A DNA stretch of 41,987 nucleotides from CAYLLT01 sp964591605 (GTDB lineage: Bacteria; Planctomycetota; Phycisphaerae; UBA1845; PWPN01). Below are positions 25,436-33,609 of the stretch, piece by piece (the first letter of the stretch is position 1; every line of letters begins with the position of its first letter). The DNA is taken from positions 1-41,987 of the forward strand of contig CAZQEN010000018.1 in the NCBI GenBank assembly GCA_964591605.1. The letters run 5' to 3'. A model generated the notes under the pieces. That model searched no databases. It saw only the letters and a list, made by a program, of their open reading frames with translations, and was not told the origin of the DNA. The position numbers were made by a program, and so were the translations under genes.

Positions 25436-26242
25436 ATGCGTGGTGGCAGGCGTGCATCGATTGGTCTGGCGGGGGTTCTGATGCTGGTGTGGGCGGGATG
25501 CGGCGAGCGGCAGGACGCGGCGCCGGTGCGCGAACCCGGGGCTGGCGCCGCGTCACAGCATCCGGCGTCCGCCGATCCGGCGGGCGAGGCACTGGCCACG
25601 CTGCGATCGGGCAATGAGCGCTTCGCACATCATCATGCGCGGCATCCGCATCTGGACTCGACCCGGTTGCGGGAGACGGCCGCGGGTCAGCATCCGGTGG
25701 CGACCGTGCTGGCATGCTCGGACTCGCGCGTGCCGGTGGAGGAGATCTTCGACGAGGGGATCGGCGACGTGTTCGTGGTGCGGGTGGCGGGCAATGTCTG
25801 CGATACGGACGAAACCGGCTCGATCGAGTACGGAGCCGTCCACCTGCACACGCCGCTGGTGATCGTTCTGGGTCACACCTCGTGCGGGGCGGTGACGGCC
25901 GTCGCCACCGGCGAGGTGGTGCACGGGAGCATCCCCGCCCTGGTGGACAACATCGGTCCGGCGGTTGCCGAGGCCCGGCGGGCGCATCCCGAGCTTCACG
26001 GCAAGGACCTCGTACCCGAGGCGATCAAGGCGAACGTGTTCCAGAGCATGGCCGACCTGCTCACGCACAGCGCGGAGATCCGCGAGCTGGTGGCCCGGCG
26101 GGAGCTGACCGTCCTGGGCGCGGTGTATCACATCGACACAGGCGAGGTGGAATGGCTGGGCCCGCATCCGCGTCAGCGTGCGTTACTTGACCAGCCGCCT
26201 GCGCGGCATGACACACCGGCGGGCCATCCGGCTACGCACTGA
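25436..26242 (+). CDS. Beta-class carbonic anhydrase lipoprotein
   Basis: The protein has 268 residues from the ATG at 25436, with AAAGGA 9 nt upstream. A signal peptide ends W-A-G-C, making Cys22 the likely lipidated residue. A linker of about 30 residues rich in Ala and Pro precedes the enzyme domain. Zinc ligands and catalytic dyad are visible: A-C-S-D-S-R-V gives C94, D96 and R98, and G-H-T-S-C-G-A gives H147 and C150. All active-site residues are present, so it should reversibly hydrate carbon dioxide. Beta-class enzymes are usually cytoplasmic, so a lipid-anchored periplasmic form is less common and would supply bicarbonate or buffer the envelope. No transporter is adjacent. Confidence 0.92.
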   Translation: MRGGRRASIGLAGVLMLVWAGCGERQDAAPVREPGAGAASQHPASADPAGEALATLRSGNERFAHHHARHPHLDSTRLRETAAGQHPVATVLACSDSRVPVEEIFDEGIGDVFVVRVAGNVCDTDETGSIEYGAVHLHTPLVIVLGHTSCGAVTAVATGEVVHGSIPALVDNIGPAVAEARRAHPELHGKDLVPEAIKANVFQSMADLLTHSAEIRELVARRELTVLGAVYHIDTGEVEWLGPHPRQRALLDQPPARHDTPAGHPATH

Positions 26243-26364
26243 GTTGTGGGAGCAGAAAGGGATTCACGCCGCAGTGGACAGGCCACGGCCGCCACGGGTA
26301 CACACGCGACGGCCGCCTCTGGAGGCTTAAGCCGAAAATAGATTCTACACGCTTCTTCGAGCCC

Positions 26365-27972
26365 CTACTGCGCAATCTCTTTGTTCCACTCGTCGAGTTT
26401 GCGGCGCATCTCATCGGGTTTGTATTCGGGGAAGCTTTCCGGACGCTTGGAGTCGAGATTGGCGAGCAGATCCTCATAGGTGATCGGCCTGAGCGGCACG
26501 CCGCCCTGGGGGACGTCGAGGCCGGCCGTCCACACAATCGCGTTCAGCACGACGCGACGAAACGACGGCTGGGCCCAGTTGTAGTGGAAATGCCCGCCGG
26601 TGAACCCGAAGCCCCGTCCGCCGTCCTTGCGCTCGGCGGCCCAGGCCACATGCTGCGGCTTACCCTTCTCGGCGCGGACGGCCGGGTTGCCGCTGTGCGG
26701 ACCGTCGGGCCGGTTGAGCGTCTCCTCGGGCGGAATCGCACTGAGAATCGCGGTCACCCCGTTCATCTCCGAACGGAACCGCATGTGGTAATACCATTCG
26801 TCGCGCATGGCAAACGGCTTGATGCCCCGGTTGATGGGATGCTTCTCGAAGGCCTGAAAATCCGCGGTCCAGTGCGGATTGACGGACCAGAAGGTCTCGA
26901 AGTATCCGCCGATCCACTCGAGCAGCCGGTCGCCCGGCGGCCCCTTGGGCACCTCGACGCCGTAGTGAAGGCAGACCAGGCCGACGCCCTTCTTAATGAG
27001 GGCATCAACCTCCTCCAGGTGCTTATTCACATAATGCCCGGCCCCGCCGTCGCAGTACATGATGATGGTGTCGGCATTGTCCAGGGCGGTCGGGTCGGCG
27101 GGCCAGCCGTTGGCATAGACGGCGGGTACCATCTGAGGCATGCCCTCCTGAAGGGCCCTGGCCAGCAGCATGCAACCGGCCCGGTGTTCGTGCTGGAGGT
27201 AGGGGTGGCTCGGCCGGCCGGCGATGAAGACGGCTTTCTTGGCGTCCCGGAGCGGCATGCGCTTCAGGCGGATGTCGCGGAACTGCACCTTCATCGGCGG
27301 ACCCTGGTGGATCTGCAGGGCCAGGATGCCCGTGCGACGCCGCATCGCCTTGTCCTCATCCACGATGTCGGCCATCAGGGTGTCATTGATGTGGTGCTGG
27401 AAGTGGAAGCCCTCGGCCACGATGCGGTACTTGTTCCACTCGCCCTTCCTGATCTTCGAGCCGAGCTCGGCAGGGTCGCCGATGTCGCCGACCTTGCGGG
27501 GCTTGTGATTCTCGCCGATGACGCTTTTTTCGCCGCGCTTGCCGAGGATGTCGCGATAGCGCTCGCCGTAGAGGATCCCCGACCAGGTGTTGGCGGCGTC
27601 GATGTCCGCCTGATACCCCCCCACCGACCACTTGCCCACCTCGGGCACGGTGAAACTGCGGTACTGGATGCCGCTGTTGCCGCCGTCGATGCGGTACTCG
27701 AGCGACAGCTCGAAATCATCCACCTCCCCGCCGCGCCAGATCAGGAATTCGTTGCTCTTGAGCGGCGCATCGGCGGAGGTCTGGCCGGTGATCACCCCGT
27801 CCTGCACGCTCCAGAGTGCGGGGTTGCCGTCCCAGCCGGTCAGCGACTGCCCGTCAAAGATCGCGGCCGCCTCGGCCCCCAGGGCCAGTGCAGGCCACGC
27901 GATCCATCCGGCCATCAGCCATCCCGTCAGAATACAGCGTTTCAGCATGATGTGGTTCCCATGGTTTGACAT
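26365..27972 (-). CDS. Secreted DUF1080 (3-keto-disaccharide hydrolase-like) plus ThuA-like fusion
   Basis: The protein has 535 residues; ATGs at 27972 and 27948 both precede the signal peptide (M-L-K-R-C-I-L-T-G-W). Residues about 37-235 form a DUF1080 concanavalin-like domain (I-F-D-G-Q-S-L-T-G-W, S-G-I-Q-Y-R, G-I-L-A-L-Q-I-H-Q-G). Residues about 246-475 form a ThuA-like domain (V-F-I-A-G-R-P-S-H, Y-C-D-G-G-A-G-H, G-F-G-F-T-G-G-H-F-H). DUF1080 includes 3-keto-glycoside hydrolases and ThuA is linked to trehalose and other sugar utilisation, so this is probably a two-domain sugar-processing enzyme of the periplasm. The fusion is common in planctomycetes. It converges with the carbonic anhydrase gene. 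Confidence 0.9.
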   Translation of the reverse strand: MSNHGNHIMLKRCILTGWLMAGWIAWPALALGAEAAAIFDGQSLTGWDGNPALWSVQDGVITGQTSADAPLKSNEFLIWRGGEVDDFELSLEYRIDGGNSGIQYRSFTVPEVGKWSVGGYQADIDAANTWSGILYGERYRDILGKRGEKSVIGENHKPRKVGDIGDPAELGSKIRKGEWNKYRIVAEGFHFQHHINDTLMADIVDEDKAMRRRTGILALQIHQGPPMKVQFRDIRLKRMPLRDAKKAVFIAGRPSHPYLQHEHRAGCMLLARALQEGMPQMVPAVYANGWPADPTALDNADTIIMYCDGGAGHYVNKHLEEVDALIKKGVGLVCLHYGVEVPKGPPGDRLLEWIGGYFETFWSVNPHWTADFQAFEKHPINRGIKPFAMRDEWYYHMRFRSEMNGVTAILSAIPPEETLNRPDGPHSGNPAVRAEKGKPQHVAWAAERKDGGRGFGFTGGHFHYNWAQPSFRRVVLNAIVWTAGLDVPQGGVPLRPITYEDLLANLDSKRPESFPEYKPDEMRRKLDEWNKEIAQ

Positions 27973-28208
27973 GACCCAGGCATATTCCCCGAATCGGCGC
28001 TCTCGTTCCAGCCGGTCGTCTTCTGCGATGGATCACGGCGTCCGAGGCGCATTTCGGGCTTATCCTATCGCCGGAAGCGCGTTTCGACCAACATGCCCGC
28101 AGAGTGACGGTGCAACTTGAGCCTGGCGATGGCGTTGCCAGACTCCTGGGGGCCGATACAATGATGCCAGCTACGCCGCAGCATGAGGATTCCAAAGAGG
28201 AGCACTCG

Positions 28209-28364
28209 ATGAAGAAGTCCAAACTCTGTGTTGCCGGCATCGCTGCGTTCCTGCTGGGGGTGCCCCTGGCAGAGCAGGCCCGCGCCCAGAGTGCGTTTGA
28301 CATCGTGTTCACGTCGCTGCAGGCGGCCTGGGCGATCACGGCGGCTTCGATCTCGGCAAGCTAG
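28209..28364 (+). CDS. Small secreted peptide of 51 residues
   Basis: It starts at ATG 28209, preceded by GAGGAG with a 6-nt gap, one of the best ribosome sites in the window. The N-terminus M-K-K-S-K, a hydrophobic core and A-R-A before Q-S-A-F-D form a textbook signal peptide, leaving about 25 mature residues. That remainder is hydrophobic and Ala/Ser-rich, ending S-A-S-I-S-A-S. No family is recognised. The last 29 nt overlap the 3' end of the convergent acyltransferase gene. It could be a genuine secreted or membrane peptide or a decayed gene fragment; the ribosome site and signal peptide favour a real product. Confidence 0.6.
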   Translation: MKKSKLCVAGIAAFLLGVPLAEQARAQSAFDIVFTSLQAAWAITAASISAS

Positions 28365-29277
28365 CCTCCACCAGTTTCCCGGCGGTTTCCTCCCCCCATC
28401 GGGCATAACTCCAGAGGTACTGCGCCGGGTCCGCGCGCACGATCTGCTCCATCGCCCGGAGATACCAGTGGGTGACGTGGGCGACGGGGTCATCGGCCGA
28501 TCGCCAGTCTTCGGGCGTCAAGAGTCCCGCGACGTGGATCTCAAAGTGGAACGGCCGGCCCTTGCGCCGGATCGCTGCCACGGCCACGTACACCCCGAAA
28601 CGCTCCGCCAGCAACCCGACCAGCCGGCTGGTCACCGTCGGCAGACCGAGGAACGTCCCCGGTATGCCGTGCCCCTCGGTATGATGATCGGCCACCAGGG
28701 CAACCGTGCCGCCGCCCTCCAGAACCTCCGGCACCCGGTCCAGCGCCCGCTGAATGGGGATCAGCTCGCAGCCGGCGCGGGCGCGGATGCGGTTGCGATA
28801 CTGGTCATACCGCACGTTCAGGTGGGGTCGGTATGCGGCAGCGATGCGGATGCCGTTGTATCCCAGGAACGCGGGGAGCAGATCGTAGGGGCCATAGTAC
28901 GCGGTGAGCAGGATGACCGGCTGGCGGCGATGCTGTGCGCCGGCGAGCATGCCCAGGAACGGCTGGGGGATCTGCCCGCCGTGGCCCTGGCAGGTGCCCG
29001 GGTGCAGGAGCCGATCCGCCAGGAGCAGGTCGGTGAGATTCCACTGGCGATGGACGAAGGACGTTTCGGCCAGGCGGGGGATGTCGGTGTCGAGCACGTG
29101 CCCCGCGAGGGCGGCGCGGCACTGCGCCTCGGTGCGGGCCTGGACGAACGGCAGACTGCGATAGAGCACGCGGGCCAGCGTCTCGGTGAATCGGTAGGCG
29201 ATGTCGGGGCCGGCGATGGCCATGAACACCGCCAGGATCCGCCGATACCCGTCGCCCAGCCAGATCAGCCAGCGCAC
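28336..29277 (-). CDS. LpxL/HtrB-like lysophospholipid acyltransferase family, catalytic His replaced by Tyr
   Basis: The protein has 313 residues from a GTG at 29277 that follows GAGAGGG with a 6-nt gap; an ATG at 29346 would add 23. Length and blocks fit bacterial lipid A late acyltransferases: an N-terminal membrane-associated helix, I-L-L-T-A-Y-Y-G-P-Y-D at about 122-132, and H-T-E-G-H-G-I-P-G-T-F-L-G-L-P-T-V. The family active site is H-x4-D/E within L-T-G-H-F-G-N-W-E. Here the aligned residue is Tyr127, while the acidic residue (D132) is kept. I checked the codon: it is TAC. Either the protein uses a different mechanism, or it is inactive or binding-only. It would act at the inner membrane on lipid A or a related acyl lipid. 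Confidence 0.8.
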   Translation of the reverse strand: MRWLIWLGDGYRRILAVFMAIAGPDIAYRFTETLARVLYRSLPFVQARTEAQCRAALAGHVLDTDIPRLAETSFVHRQWNLTDLLLADRLLHPGTCQGHGGQIPQPFLGMLAGAQHRRQPVILLTAYYGPYDLLPAFLGYNGIRIAAAYRPHLNVRYDQYRNRIRARAGCELIPIQRALDRVPEVLEGGGTVALVADHHTEGHGIPGTFLGLPTVTSRLVGLLAERFGVYVAVAAIRRKGRPFHFEIHVAGLLTPEDWRSADDPVAHVTHWYLRAMEQIVRADPAQYLWSYARWGEETAGKLVEASLPRSKPP

Positions 29278-29435
29278 GCGTGACCCTCTCCGCTGCTCCG
29301 CTCTCCTCAAAGCTGTCGCGACCCCCGAAGCGTCTGCCGGGCGCATCCTATCGCCCGGAGTGCCCTTCGGCCAATGAGCTCTGCAGCCGGGGGGCCGGGG
29401 GCGGGGCGGGGCGGGCAAGGGGGGGGGGGGGGCCC

Positions 29436-29445
29436 NNNNNNNNNN
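29436..29445. other. Assembly gap (10 N)
   Basis: Ten undetermined bases follow a G-rich low-complexity tract. The true gap length is unknown, so scaffolding rather than sequencing may join the two sides. Any frame crossing it is not interpretable. Confidence 0.97.
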
Positions 29446-29991
29446 ATGCAATGGGGGCGGGTCTCTCCCGGCGGAGGTCCGGTCCGGTCCCGGCGCGCCG
29501 GGAGACCCACTCGTGCACGCCCGAGAAAACCGCCAGACTCCCCCGCTCTTGAGTCTCGTCCGTTGTGAGTCTTGCCAGCTTGGCGGTCGCACCCCCACTG
29601 CCGCGGGTCTGGCCGACAGACAGGGGTACCCGGCGGAAAATTGGGTTCGTTTTGCGCTGGCGCGTCGCGCGGGTGGCTCCTGATGCCCGAGGGGCAACAC
29701 GATCCCCCTTTCTCACATAGAACACGGCGCGTGTTCCGCCCAGCAGGTGTGGAATGGAACGGTTGACCGGGGCAACGCGGGCACGCGGCGTCCCGTCAAC
29801 GGCGATCGGGGAGACTTCCTCGGCCAGTCGCGGTGGCACTCAGGCTCCGAGCCGGTACCGCCGGAACCAGCGGTGCGCCGTGATGGGGAATTGCCTCCGT
29901 CAATCCGTGGGTTCCTCGGCCTTCAGACAAGAAGACGGGACGGTTGCTTAAGTGCGGGATGCGGTCGACGGTAGCGCGGCCGGTTTCTTTC

Positions 29992-30124
29992 GCCCCCTTC
30001 GGGGGCTGAAGGATTCTGATAGCTCTGGATCCAGGGGCTCACGCCCCTGGCTAAACACTGGCGCCCGCATTGCGGGCTGGCTTTTTGCGGATGTCCGCGG
30101 TGTCGCCTCACCAAGGCCTTGGTG
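29992..30124. repeat. Cluster of four perfect hairpins or palindromes
   Basis: Arms lie at 29992-29997/30001-30006 (loop TTC), 30031-30038/30043-30050, 30063-30068/30072-30077, plus a gapless 16-nt palindrome at 30109-30124. Also 30060-30070 is complementary to 30135-30145. They are spaced about 30-45 nt apart, like those at 1471-1790, and probably belong to the same class of dispersed planctomycete hairpin elements. Confidence 0.8.
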
Positions 30125-30171
30125 CTTGGCCGCCATGCGGGCGCCTGGTACGGAGACATCGCCGGCCACGG

Positions 30172-30335
30172 AGGGCCGGCGCTACCGACCTCGCCGGGCA
30201 CAGAGGCCCGGCGCTACAGACCCGGCACAGAGGCCCGGCGCTACAGACCCGGCACAGAGGCCCGGCGTTACAGACCTGGCGCAGAGGCGCGGTGCGACGG
30301 AGCGGACGCAGAGGCGCGGCGCTACAGAGATCGGC
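30172..30335. repeat. 27-nt tandem repeat array
   Basis: The core CAGAGGCCCGGCGCTACAGA recurs with its first base at 30201, 30228, 30255, 30282 and 30309, exactly 27 nt apart. A sixth, degenerate copy lies about 31 nt upstream (30172). The first three units are almost identical and the last two have diverged. Copies abut with no unique spacer, so this is not CRISPR. One frame would encode nine-residue units (G-T-E-A-R-R-Y-R-P), but no ribosome site or gene supports translation. Confidence 0.85.
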
Positions 30336-30380
30336 GACCACGCGCAGCCGAGACGGCTGCACCACAAGTCCCGGCCGCTG

Positions 30381-32678
30381 CTAATCCACCGTTTCCTCGA
30401 AGTTTTCGCGGCCTTCGAAGCGTGTTTCGGGTTTGTCCTGGCGCTTCGAGCGCAGGTCGGCGAGCGAGCGTGGCGGCTCGGGCGGCTCGATCACGCGGAT
30501 GGACTGGCCGCGGGCGTCGGTGCACTCGAACTGGTACTGGTCGAGGCCCAGGTTGCCGTCGGGGCGGATGGTGATGCGGCGGGCGGAGGCCTGTTCGAGG
30601 TCGTGCAGCGCGCCGCGCTTGCGGTTCTGGAGCTGGAAGGCCACCTGCGGGTGGACGCGGACCTCGACGCTCTCGACCTGCTGGTGCGAGACGGCCAGCT
30701 TGAGCAGGCGCATGATGTCGAGCGTCATCGACTCGGGGTTCTTGACCAGCCCCGCCCCGTGGCAGTGCGGGCAGTCCTGGTAAATGCTCCGCTTGATCGA
30801 CGGCCGCATGCGCTGCCGCGTCATCTCGATGATGCCGAACTGGCTCATGCGCAGGCACTTGGCCCGCTCCTTGTGCTTCTTGAGGGCATCGCGCAGGGCC
30901 CGCTCCACGCCGCGGCGGTGCTTCTCCATCCGCATGTCGATGAAGTCGCACAGAATCAAGCCGCCCAGGTCGCGCAGCAGAAGCTGGCGGGCGATTTCCT
31001 CGGCCGCCTCGATGTTGATGCGGTACGCCGTCTCCTCGGCGTCGTCGAGGTCGCGGTAGCGCCCGCTGTTCACGTCGATGGCCACCAGCGCCTCGGTGGA
31101 GTCGATCACCAGCGATCCGCCCGAGGGCAACGGCACGTGCCGGGCGTTGATGCGCTCGATCTCCTTCTCGATGCCGTAGCGGTGGAAGAGCGGCTCCTTG
31201 CCCGCGAACAGCTCGACCGGGGCGGTGCCGCGGGGCATGGCGATCGAGAGGAAATCCCGCACCTTCTCGGCCGTCTCCTGGTCGTCGACGATGATCTTGC
31301 CGAAATCGGATGAGTACACGTCGCGGATGGTGCGGATGACCAGATCGGACTCCTGGTAAAGCCCGCACGGGGCCCGATCGCTCTTGATCCGGGCGGCCAC
31401 TTTCTTCCAGAGCCGCAGCAGGTACATCTGGTCGCGCTGGAGGTCGCGCTTGGTCTTGTCGAGGCCGGCCGTCCGCAGGATGAAGCCCATGTCCTTGGGG
31501 AACTCGAGCTCGTCGAGAATGGCCCGCATCTTGCGGCGGGCGTCCTCGTCCTCGATCTTGCGGGAGACGCCCAGGCGGTTCATGCCGGGCATCATGACCA
31601 GGTAGCGGCCGGGGATGGAGATGTACGTGGTGAGCGTCGGGCCCTTGGTGCCGATACCCTCCTTGATAATCTGGACGATCACCTCCTGTCCGCGGCGCAG
31701 GCAGCGCTGGATGGGCGGGCGGTCGCGCCGGGGGGTCTTGCGGCCGACTTCCTCGAGCTGGCCGCGGTGATCGGGGAAGTACTGCGGCTGCAGGTCGGAG
31801 ATGTGCAGGAAGCCGTTCTTGGGCAGGCCGAAGTCGACGAAGGCCGCCTGGATGCTGGGCTCGACGTTGGTGACGCGGCCCTTGTAGATGTTGCCCACGT
31901 GCGACTCGGAGCTGGCCCGCTCCATGAAGAGCTCTTCGAGCCGGCCCTGGTGCACGACGGCGATGCGGCATTCCTCGCCTTCGGCGACATTGATGAGCAT
32001 GATGCGATCGCCGGTGGGGGCGACGGGCTCCTCAGAGTCCAGAAGATCGAGGTCGGCCGGCCTTTGCTGCGGGGACCGGGCGGGCTGCGGCGGCGGACGC
32101 TGGGCGTCGCGCTGGGCGGGTCGGGCGGGCGGCTCCATCGTCGCAGCGCCGCCGTTGTCATGGCCGTTCTCGCGGCCGCGCCCGCGACCGCGGCGACGCC
32201 GCCGTCGGCCGCGGCGCCGGCGTTCACCGTTCTGCTCGGGACCACCCTCCCGGCCGGGATAGACGTCGGGGTGGGCGGCAGCTTCCGCGGCGTCGGCGAT
32301 CGCCCCTTCGGCGACCGGCGGCCAGTCCTGCCCGGACGATGGCGGCTCCGGGGCCCGGGGCTCGGGCGTCTCGGCCGTCGGCGACTGGAGGCCCGTCGCA
32401 CCGGTGTCAAACAGGTCGGCCACGGCGTGCAACCGATCGCTCCGGTCTACCGCCCCTTCGGCAGCCGCCTCCACCGCGGCGGCGGAGCGCTCGATCGCAT
32501 CCGCCGGAGCCGCGAGGGCCTCCACGGGGGCGGCGGGGGCCTGGGGAGCGCCGGCCACGGAGGTTTCCGCTGATGCGGCGTCGGCCGTCTTACGGCGACG
32601 GCTGGTATGCGGACGGCGCGTCCGGCGGGCTGATTTTTCGGTCCTGCTGCGGACTTCCTTCTCTGACGATTCGCTCAT
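30381..32678 (-). CDS. rng: Ribonuclease E/G family endoribonuclease
   Basis: The protein has 765 residues. Residues 1-220 are a low-complexity extension rich in Ala, Glu, Pro and Arg, with an R-R-R-R-G-R-R-R-R-R-R block near 154-163 that may bind RNA. The S1 domain is about 258-345 (G-N-I-Y-K-G-R-V-T-N-V, A-A-F-V-D-F-G). The catalytic DNase I-like region contains A-I-D-V-N-S-G-R (D535) and L-C-D-F-I-D-M (D578), matching the two magnesium-binding aspartates of E. coli RNase E. C-P-H-C (636-639) is the Zn-link. The C-terminal degradosome scaffold of RNase E is missing, so domain order is closer to RNase G with an N-terminal extension. It cleaves single-stranded RNA in rRNA maturation and mRNA decay. 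It follows a DUF2344 gene, a pairing seen before RNase G in other phyla. Confidence 0.95.
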   Translation of the reverse strand: MSESSEKEVRSRTEKSARRTRRPHTSRRRKTADAASAETSVAGAPQAPAAPVEALAAPADAIERSAAAVEAAAEGAVDRSDRLHAVADLFDTGATGLQSPTAETPEPRAPEPPSSGQDWPPVAEGAIADAAEAAAHPDVYPGREGGPEQNGERRRRGRRRRRRGRGRGRENGHDNGGAATMEPPARPAQRDAQRPPPQPARSPQQRPADLDLLDSEEPVAPTGDRIMLINVAEGEECRIAVVHQGRLEELFMERASSESHVGNIYKGRVTNVEPSIQAAFVDFGLPKNGFLHISDLQPQYFPDHRGQLEEVGRKTPRRDRPPIQRCLRRGQEVIVQIIKEGIGTKGPTLTTYISIPGRYLVMMPGMNRLGVSRKIEDEDARRKMRAILDELEFPKDMGFILRTAGLDKTKRDLQRDQMYLLRLWKKVAARIKSDRAPCGLYQESDLVIRTIRDVYSSDFGKIIVDDQETAEKVRDFLSIAMPRGTAPVELFAGKEPLFHRYGIEKEIERINARHVPLPSGGSLVIDSTEALVAIDVNSGRYRDLDDAEETAYRINIEAAEEIARQLLLRDLGGLILCDFIDMRMEKHRRGVERALRDALKKHKERAKCLRMSQFGIIEMTRQRMRPSIKRSIYQDCPHCHGAGLVKNPESMTLDIMRLLKLAVSHQQVESVEVRVHPQVAFQLQNRKRGALHDLEQASARRITIRPDGNLGLDQYQFECTDARGQSIRVIEPPEPPRSLADLRSKRQDKPETRFEGRENFEETVD

Positions 32679-32753
32679 GAATGACCTGCACTTCCTGACT
32701 TCCTTGTCAGCGAGGCAGCGGTACGGGGGGCGGAGCTCCGCTCCGAACTTCGG

Positions 32754-33470
32754 TCAGGCTTCCGTGGTCTGGGCCGTGGCGAGCAGGGCCGAATCATCAT
32801 CGGAGCCCTGCGACCACTCGACATCGACGCGTCGCACCCGGTGCAGAAGCGTGCGGGAGTCGAGACCGACCGCGCTGAGAAACTCGGCCGGGCGGATGGT
32901 TCCGTCATTGGTCACGCGGACCGTCCAGCGCACCGCTTCGGGTGAGGTGCCCGCATCGACGAGCAGAGCCCGCAGATCCACGGCATGTCCGGGCCGATCG
33001 CCGCCGGCCTCCCGGGTGACCATCCACCGGGGGGCATCGAGGAGGGCGGCAATCGCCTGCTGCACGGCGGCGATGCGCTGGGCATCGACCGGGCACTCGC
33101 AGGTGACGGCGAGCGGCTGGAGCGACGCGCTCCCCTCCAGGCGGCGGGCGGACTGCAGTCGCAGACCGCCGGGCATCTGTCGGGAGAGTTTTTCGAGCAG
33201 CACGTCGGGATCCAGCGGCTCGGCCAGCTCGATGACCAGAACGTCCGCCGTGGTGGCGACCCCGACGGCCCTCGGTAGAGGCAGAGAGAAGCGCGGGCGC
33301 GGATTGAACCCTTCGGAAAACCTGACGGGCAGGCCGGACCGCGCGATCGCGCGCTCGAAGAGGCGCATCGTGTCATGATGGGAGATGAATCGAAGATCCC
33401 CCTCGACCGCGAAACGGATGGCCGCCCTGTACCGCAACTCGTTAACAATTCCTCGTGTCAAAAACCACAC
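32754..33470 (-). CDS. TIGR03936/DUF2344 radical-SAM-associated protein
   Basis: The protein has 238 residues with a GTG start; an internal start near L-R-Y-R-A-A-I-R-F is also possible because a GAGGA element lies in between. Characteristic blocks are F-A-V-E-G-D-L-R-F-I-S-H-H-D-T-M-R-L-F-E-R-A, then L-P-V-R-F-S-E-G-F-N-P-R-P-R-F-S-L-P-L-P. In many bacteria this domain is fused to, or encoded beside, a radical SAM protein and lies just upstream of RNase G and ribosomal protein genes. Here RNase follows by 75 nt on the same strand, but no radical SAM gene is in the window. The function is unknown, and an RNA-modification or ribosome link is inferred from context only. Confidence 0.88.
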   Translation of the reverse strand: MWFLTRGIVNELRYRAAIRFAVEGDLRFISHHDTMRLFERAIARSGLPVRFSEGFNPRPRFSLPLPRAVGVATTADVLVIELAEPLDPDVLLEKLSRQMPGGLRLQSARRLEGSASLQPLAVTCECPVDAQRIAAVQQAIAALLDAPRWMVTREAGGDRPGHAVDLRALLVDAGTSPEAVRWTVRVTNDGTIRPAEFLSAVGLDSRTLLHRVRRVDVEWSQGSDDDSALLATAQTTEA

Positions 33471-33520
33471 AATCTGTTTCGCGCGGCCCGCAACGCACGG
33501 GCCGGCCTGTTTATCGTGAA

Positions 33521-33537
33521 TGCCACCTCGGGTGGCA
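33521..33537. other. Hairpin between ptsI and the DUF2344 gene
   Basis: A perfect 7-bp stem with a 3-nt loop (TGCCACC, TCG, GGTGGCA) lies about 75 nt beyond the ptsI stop and 50 nt before the next start, on the same strand. Only a weak T content follows in the direction of transcription. It could attenuate transcription between the pts genes and the RNase pair; evidence is structural only. Confidence 0.35.
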
Positions 33538-33609
33538 AAAACGTCCTGTCACTCCCCCCCCCGCCGCTGCCGATCGCCGGTTTCACAACGGGCAATCGGC
33601 CGTTGACCA

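Larger units (their letters stand above)
29278..30380. other. Long gene-free region with assembly gap, hairpins and tandem array
   Basis: No convincing gene lies in these 1.1 kb. It holds a G-rich low-complexity tract running into a gap of N, an inverted repeat (29464-29473 with 29496-29505), a hairpin cluster and a 27-nt tandem array. The open frames present read through repeat text and lack ribosome sites. The region follows the 3' end of the RNase gene, transcribed toward it, and the 5' end of the acyltransferase. Confidence 0.7.

Noticed and set aside
28336..29700. Longer acyltransferase reading frame crossing the N gap
   Set aside because: The extension is Pro/Arg-rich repeat text read through undetermined bases; the GTG at 29277 has a good ribosome site and gives the usual family length.
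30172..30335. Possible CRISPR array
   Set aside because: The 27-nt units abut without unique spacers, and no cas genes are present; it is a simple tandem repeat.
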